A stretch of 64,000 bases of DNA from NCBI GenBank assembly GCA_019925795.1, contig CM034314.1, forward strand, positions 82,332,780 to 82,396,779. Reading direction: 5' to 3'. The translations under genes were made by a program, and so were the position numbers. Below, one piece after another: positions 58,507-64,000 of this stretch. The notes beneath the pieces were generated by a model. It did no database searches, had not been told where the DNA came from, and saw nothing but the letters and a program-made list of their open reading frames with translations. The stretch comes from Dendrobium chrysotoxum (Eukaryota; Streptophyta; Magnoliopsida; Asparagales; Orchidaceae). Within the stretch, counting starts at the first letter, position 1, and each line of letters opens with the position of its first letter.

Positions 58507-59040
58507 ATCATCAAAAAGACCCTGGATGACAATAAATGTTAGTGGGATGAGAGGTTGGTGGAAGCTCTGTGGGCCTACAGGACCACATATCGAACCCCGA
58601 CCCAATCCACACCGTTTGCATTAGTGTATGGGTCCGAGGCCGTACTCCCTCTGGAAATTCAAATCCCTTCACTCAGAACTGCAGTCCAGAATCAGATCAC
58701 AACAGAACAGAATGCACAACTTCGACTTGAAGAACTTGAGGGTCTTGAAGAACGTCGTCTCCAAGCCCAGCAGACTCTAGAACTTTATAAAGCCAGAATG
58801 GTTCAAGCTCATGATAAGTTAGTGCGACCTAGAACCTTCCGAGTAGGCGACTTGGTCTTGGTTCTTCAGAGGCCTATCTTAGCCCACCGAAAGCTCGGTG
58901 GAAAGTTTGAACCAACCTAGGAAGGACCCTTCGTAGTGGAAACAGTTTACGAAGGAGGCTCGTATCAGCTAGTGGATTGTAAAGGAAATCACCCAATGCT
59001 TCCTGTAAACGGGCGATTCCTGAAAAAATACTATGCTTGA
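58507..59040 (+). pseudogene. pol: Integrase C-terminal part of element A
   Basis: Same frame, with internal stops TAG 58540 and TAG 58918, natural end TGA 59038-59040. Motifs: LVEALWAYRTTYRTPTQSTP and FALVYGSEAVLP (after the DDE core), a coiled helical part LRLEELEGLEERRL, FRVGDLVLVLQRP and the C-terminal GRFLKKYYA. Order and length are as in plant gypsy integrases. Element B keeps a decayed copy of the same part (38920-39250). Confidence 0.85.
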
Positions 59041-59270
59041 TGTAGCTCGAATTTCGAATCAATAAAATTTTCAAATTTTGAATCTATTCAGCTCGATTTT
59101 GTTCAAGTTTTTCAAAATTCAAAATCAAATTCAAGATGAATCAAAATCAAATCAACTTTCAAATTCAAATTTTCAAATTCAAAACCCCTCAAATTCAAAT
59201 TCGTCAAATCAAATTCAAATTCAAACACTTTCAAATTCAAAAATCATTTAAATCTCAAATTCTAGAATTT
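59041..59270 (+). repeat. TCAAATTC-rich spacer after pol
   Basis: Low-complexity TCAAATTCAAAT words, counterpart of 38604-38880 in element B. No coding signal. Confidence 0.7.
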
Positions 59271-60115
59271 AAATCCGATCCTCTATATAGAGCAAGTTTC
59301 CTCTATATACCATCATCCTGACTCGATCCTCTATGTGAAGCAAGTTTCCTTCACATATGATCATTCCAGACCTGATCCTCTATATAGAGCAAGTTTCCTC
59401 TATATACGATCAATCCAGACCCGATCCTCTGTATAGAGCAAGTTTCCTCTATATACATGATCATCCAGATTCGATCCTCTATGTGAAGCAAGTTTCCTTC
59501 ACATACGATCATTCTTGACCCGATCCTCTGTATAGAGCAAGTTTCCTCTATACACGATCATTCCAGACTCGATCTTCTGTGTGAAGCAAGTTCCTTCACA
59601 CATGATCATCCAGACCTGATCCTCTATGTGAAGCAAGTTTCCTTCACATACGATCATTCCTGACCCGATCCTCTGTATAGAGCAAGTTTCCTCTATATAC
59701 ACGATCATCCAGATTCGATCCTCTATGTGAAGCAAGTTTCCTTCACATACGATCATTCCTGACCCGATCCTCTGTATAGAGCAAGTTTCCTCTATACACG
59801 ATCATTCTAGACTCGATCTTCTGTGTGAAGTAAGTTTCCTTCACACATGATCATCCAGACCTGATCCTCTATGTGAAGCAAGTTTCCTTCACATATGATC
59901 ATTTCTGACCCGATCCTCTGTATAGAGCAAGTTTCCTCTATACACAATCATTCCAGACCTGATCTTTTGTGTAGAGCAAGTTTCCTCTGCACATGATCAT
60001 TCAAGACTCGATCCTCTATATAGAGTAAGTTTCCTCTATACAGGATCATCCAGATCTGATCCTCTATGTAAAGCAAGTTTCCTTTACATACGATCATTCC
60101 AGATCCGATTTTGTG
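59271..60115 (+). repeat. Hairpin tandem array of element A (~57-bp units, about 15)
   Basis: Units read GATCCTCT-stem-CAAGTTTC-stem-GATCAT plus a linker like CCAGACC. Stem classes include TATAGAG/CTCTATA, TGTGAAG/CTTCACA, TGTAAAG/CTTTACA and TGTAGAG/CTCTGCA (one G-T pair). The loop CAAGTTTC is constant. It is the sense-strand version of 36300-38603 in element B, which has about three times more units, so copy number evolves fast. Hypervariable 3' tandem repeats are known for this clade. Confidence 0.92.
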
Positions 60116-62110
60116 TGAAGCAATGCTTCCTTCTCACAGGATCATTCATTTCTTTTCCTTAAGGACAGATGTGAGTCACCATGCTTTCTTTCCTTAGGAT
60201 TAGACTTCCTAGTGGTGGAGCACGCCCTCTGTGGCACCATCCTAGATTCAAAATCCAAACCCGATTCTGTGTGAAGCAATGCTTCCTTCTCACAGAATCT
60301 TCCAGTTTTCTTTTCCTTAAGGACAGATGTGAGTCATCGTGCTTTCTTTCCTTAGGATTAGATCCTCTAGTGATGGAGTACGCCTTCTGTGACACCATCC
60401 TAGATTTTAAATCCAGATCTGACCTTCTGTGGGGAGCAATACTTCTTTCCCTCAGGGTCCTCCAGTCTTCTTCTCCTTAAGGACAGATGTGAGTCATCGT
60501 GCTTTCTTTCCTTAGGATTAGATCTACTAGTGATGGATAACGCCTTTTGTGGCACCATTCTAGTCTCAAATTCAAATCTTTGAGTCTGATCTCCTATAGG
60601 AAGCTATACTATCTTCCTATGAGATCATCCAGTTCTCTTTTCTTTAGAGTAAGTATTCTCCTTCTCTAAAGATTAGATTCCCCAGTGATGGAATAAGTCC
60701 TCTATGGCACCATCCTGGGTTTAATTTCAAAATCCAGTTCTCTCCTCCTTAGGGTAGGCATTTCTTCCTTCCCTTAGGATTTGATTCCCTAGTGATGGAA
60801 TAAGTCCCCTGTGGCACCGTCCTGGAATCAATGTCAAATTCCAAAATCAAATTCTCTTCTCCTCAAGGTTAGGCTTTTCTCCTTCCTTTAGGATTAGACT
60901 CCCCAGTGATGGAATAAGTCCTCTATGGCACCGTCCTGGGTTTAATTTCAAAATCTAGTTCTCTCTTCCTTAGGGTAGGTTATCCTTCCTTCCCTTGGGA
61001 TTAGACTTCCTAGTGATGGAGTAAGTCCTCTATGGCACCGTCCTGGAATCAATCTCAATCAAGCTGTCTCTTCTTTAGGGTTAGATGTTTCTTCCCTTAG
61101 GACTAGATCTACTAGTGGTAGAGTACGCCCCTCGTGGCACTACCCTAGTATTGAATTTTAATTTGATCCTCTGTAGTTAGGAATTCTTCCTTTCTATATG
61201 ATCATCCAGATTTTCTTTTCCTGTAAGGATAGGATTCTTTCCCTTCCTTAGGATTAGATCCACTAGTGGTAGAGTACGCCCCCTGTGGCACTACCCTAGT
61301 ATCAAATGTTAATTCAATCCTTCATAGTTAGGAATTCTTCCTCTCTACATGATCATTAAAGCTTTCTTCTTCCTAGGGATAGGTTTTCTTCCTTCTACTA
61401 GGACTAGATCTACTAGTGGTAGAGTACGCTGTCCCTAGCACTACCCTAGCACCCTTTCAAATTCATTTTTCTAAGGTTAGGATCTCCTTTCCTTTAGAAT
61501 AAAATCCAAACCCGATCATCTGTAGTTATGAATTCTTTCTTCCTACAGGATCATCTAGACCTTCTTTTCCTTTAGGGTTAGGACATTCTTTCCTTTAGGA
61601 TAAGACCTACTAGCGGTAGAGTACGCTGCCTCAGCACTACCCTAGTATCATTTCAAACTCAATCTTCTAGGGTTAGGATCTCCTTCCCTTAGAATTAAGT
61701 TTCAAACTCAATCTTCTAGGGTTAGGATCTCCTTCCCTTAGAATTAAGTTTCAAACTCAATCTTCTAGGGTTAGGATCTCTTTCCCTTAGAATTAAGTTT
61801 CAAATTCAATCTTCTAGGGCTAGGATTTCTTTCCCTTAGATTCTTTTCAAATTCAATCTTCTTAGGGTAGGGTTTTTCCTTTCCCTTAGAATCAAATTTA
61901 ATTCCGATCCTTTATAGTTAGGAGTTTTTTCTTCCTATAGGATCACCCAGGTTCCTTTTCCTTTAGGGTTAGGATTTTCCTACCCTTAGGATTAGATTCA
62001 CTAGTGGTAGAGTACGCTTTTCCTAGCACTACCCTAATATCAATTCAAACATGATTCCCCAGGGATACACTTTTCATTCCCTCAGGATCAAAACTCCAGA
62101 CTTGACCATT
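60116..62110 (+). repeat. Second 3' repeat block of element A
   Basis: First ~180-bp units containing GATTCTGTGTGAAGCAATGC, CTTAAGGACAGATGTGAGTC and CTAGTGGTGGAG...GGCACCATCCTAG. Then ~160-bp units with CTAGTGGTAGAGTACGCC...GGCACTACCCTAG, an imperfect inverted repeat with bulges. Near 61650-61830 a 60-bp unit (AATCTTCTAGGGTTAGGATC) is repeated four times. Counterpart of 34640-36299 in element B. No genes; frames here are artefacts. Confidence 0.8.
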
Positions 62111-62116
62111 TTATTC

Positions 62117-62182
62117 GGTCAACACCAATATGTGCAATAGAACTACATTCTATTACACATATTGGGGGTCCATTTGTTGACC
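62117..62182 (+). other. Polypurine tract/3' LTR junction stem-loop of element A
   Basis: Outer arms GGTCAACA (62117-62124) and TGTTGACC (62175-62182, first 8 bases of the 3' LTR). Inner arms CCAATATGTGCAATAGAA (62125-62142) and TTCTATTACACATATTGG (62148-62165), loop CTACA, one C-A mismatch in 26 pairs. The only unpaired bases on the right side are GGGTCCATT (62166-62174). The polypurine tract GGGGG (62164-62168) overlaps the stem-bulge border. Also present in element B. Confidence 0.82.
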
Positions 62183-64000
62183 TCATTTTTGTATGAGCTC
62201 GGTAGGACCAATCCAGACCTTAGGATCATTCCAATCCTTAGGATTTAATCCTGACCCTAGGATTAATCTAATCCTAGATCAATCCAGATTCAAATCAATC
62301 CTGACCCCAGATCAATATAATTTAAGACAAATTTAGATTCTAGGATTCTCCTAGACTTCAGACCCTAGGATCTATTCTAGACCCTAGGATTCTACCTGAT
62401 TCTAGATCATATGATCCTCTTAGACCTTAGGATTCTCCTAGATCTATCTAGAGCTTAGGATTCTTCTAGATCCTAAGACTATTCTAGATCCCAGGCCCTA
62501 GGACTTCTAAACCCTAAGATCTTCCTAGAAATCAAACTTTAGGATCTACTCTAGATCCTAAGATCCTTCTAGATCTTGAATCTTAGGATTCCTAGATCTT
62601 AGGATTCTTCTAGATTATAGGATTCTTCCAGACCCCAAATCCTAGGATCTCCCTAGGACTTCTAGATTCCAGGACCTTTCCAGACTCCAGTTCCTAGGAT
62701 CTATTCTTGACCTTAGGATTCCCTTAAGCTGATTTGGACCCTAGGACCTATTCTAAACCCTAGGATTCTTCTAGATCAATCCAAGCTTCAATTCAATCTA
62801 AACTTAATTCAAATCCTATCATTCAAGCTCAAAATCCAATTCAAAACCAGATTTCCAGACTCAAATCCAAGGCCAAAGGTCTAAGTCCTGAAAGCCTTTT
62901 CCAGCAAATTTTTGAACACCTCAAAACCCTATTAAATGACCTCTGATTCAAGATCTATCAGTTCCATACTGATGTGACATGTCTCTAGAGATAACTCTCT
63001 AAATTTGAGCTCATTCTGAGATCTCTAACCCCAGAAACTGAATTGAAATCCAAAGGCTGTAAAACCTTAAAATATTTACAGTCTATGCCACTGGACCTGT
63101 CACCCAATGGATTTTGATCATGGAGCTTTCTACAAAGCTCCAAATCACTTCCAGACCCTTGATTATGACTCATTAAGCAATAAACTGCATTTTGTTGGAT
63201 TCAATTTGACCCCCAATTGACCAAGGGTTAAAATGACCAAAGTACCCCTTAAGGGTTCAAATGCACTTTTCAAACCCAATGATCTCCAAATTGCTTGGGA
63301 TCACCTCCAGCAATTTTCAAATATCAAACTGAACCTGTTAAGCCCATTCCCAGCTTTTGGGTCAACCTGGTTGACCAAGTCAACTTGGGTTGACCCAATA
63401 ACCCATTAAGGGCCCAAATAGGTATTTTTGATCAAATGATCATTCTGATCCCTCAAACCACTTCTAACAGACTTCAAACGCCATTTCAAACTTATTGAGT
63501 CCAAACCCTAGACCTGAGTCAACTTGGTTGACTAAGTCAACACAGGTTGACCAGTTCAAACCCTTAAGCTCCTCCACTTTGAATCAAGCTTTAATTGCAT
63601 TCAAACCTCATTCAAACTTCATTCAAGTGTACCCTTAACGATTTGGGTTGGATTAGATACCCTTGACCTAATCAAAAGTTGACTTGGTCAACTTAGCCCA
63701 AGTTCAATCAAATGTGACCCATTTTGGTCAAATTCCTTCAAATATTCATTTGAAACCTTTCAAATCTTCAAACCTACATCAATCAATGCCTTGAATTTTT
63801 TTTTTAAACCCACCTCAAGTCAAATCACATTGAGTTTGACTTGGTCAACTCAATAAAACATGGTCAAACCCCTTAAACCTTCTCCCACTCATTCAAACTC
63901 AAGACCCTTAAGCTTTAAATCCCCTTTAAGCCATCAACTCAAAACCCAAAGCTCTGTCCCATACCAACTCAGCAGTCCACATGGACTTTGACTGGTCAAA
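62175..64000 (+). mobile_element. Element A 3' LTR, first 1826 bp
   Basis: Aligns without gaps to 41260-43085. About 13 differences were found by eye, roughly nine of them transitions. The rest of the LTR, the right target duplication and the remainder of element B lie beyond the window. Confidence 0.95.

Larger units (their letters stand above)
41260..64000 (+). mobile_element. Element A: giant young Tat/Ogre-like Ty3/gypsy retrotransposon (3' end outside window)
   Basis: Order of parts: 5' LTR (41260-48241), primer site (48248), repeated leader, one gag-pol frame (50251-59040), hairpin repeats (59271-62110), polypurine tract, 3' LTR (from 62175). The domain order gag-PR-RT-RH-archaeal RH-IN, a tRNA-Arg primer site and very long LTRs place it in the Tat clade near Ogre. 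If the 3' LTR is 6982 bp, total length is about 27.9 kb. The comparable 1826 bp of the LTRs differ at about 13 sites without net length change, so insertion was recent. Six stops in pol make it non-autonomous now. Confidence 0.93.

Overview
This window is nuclear intergenic DNA from a seed plant with a large, repeat-filled genome. It is AT-rich, and every coding signal found belongs to a transposable element: Ty3/gypsy of the Tat/Ogre group, Ty1/copia, a Mutator-like transposon, a LINE-type RNase H fragment and possibly a Helitron. No host protein gene, rRNA or intact tRNA gene was recognised. The species cannot be named from sequence alone.

One family of giant gypsy elements makes up about 80 percent of the window. 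Its LTRs are 6.7-8.1 kb and start TGTTGACC. Seven LTR copies are visible: C (1-2116, + strand, distal part), D (3255-9923, minus, solo), E (17502-22175, plus, proximal part), F (26378-26523, minus, 146-bp fragment), B 3' LTR (26524-34579, minus), A 5' LTR (41260-48241, plus) and A 3' LTR (62175 to the window end).

Layout: C and D lie in or next to an old antisense copia element, and D splits it between protease and integrase. From about 11.7 to 16.9 kb is an AT-rich, tandemly repeated segment with a Helitron-like 3' end. A solo LTR (13518-15364) with a perfect 5-bp target duplication is inserted in it. After a short RNase H-like ORF comes LTR E with a 1.2-kb A/T-only minisatellite. Next come remnants of a copia RT, a gypsy integrase and a MULE transposase. 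The MULE is cut by LTR fragment F, F by element B (antisense, most of pol deleted), and B by element A, which inserted into B's gag remnant.

Element A (41260 to beyond 64000, about 28 kb if its 3' LTR is full length) is young: the two LTRs differ at about 13 of 1826 comparable bases. It has a tRNA-Arg primer site, a repeated leader, one continuous gag-protease-RT-RNaseH-archaeal RNaseH-integrase frame (50251-59040) broken only by six point stops, a long 3' region of hairpin-forming tandem repeats, a polypurine tract and the 3' LTR.

The most unusual signals are structural: (1) a leader hairpin repeated four times with compensatory stem changes; (2) a 3' tandem array in both A and B in which each unit is a stem-loop with a constant loop and covarying stems; (3) a long stem at the polypurine tract/3' LTR junction whose outer arm is the first 8 bases of the LTR. 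The LTRs also carry candidate HD-Zip II palindromes, W-box-rich tandem repeats, G-boxes and an antisense tRNA T-arm-like segment.
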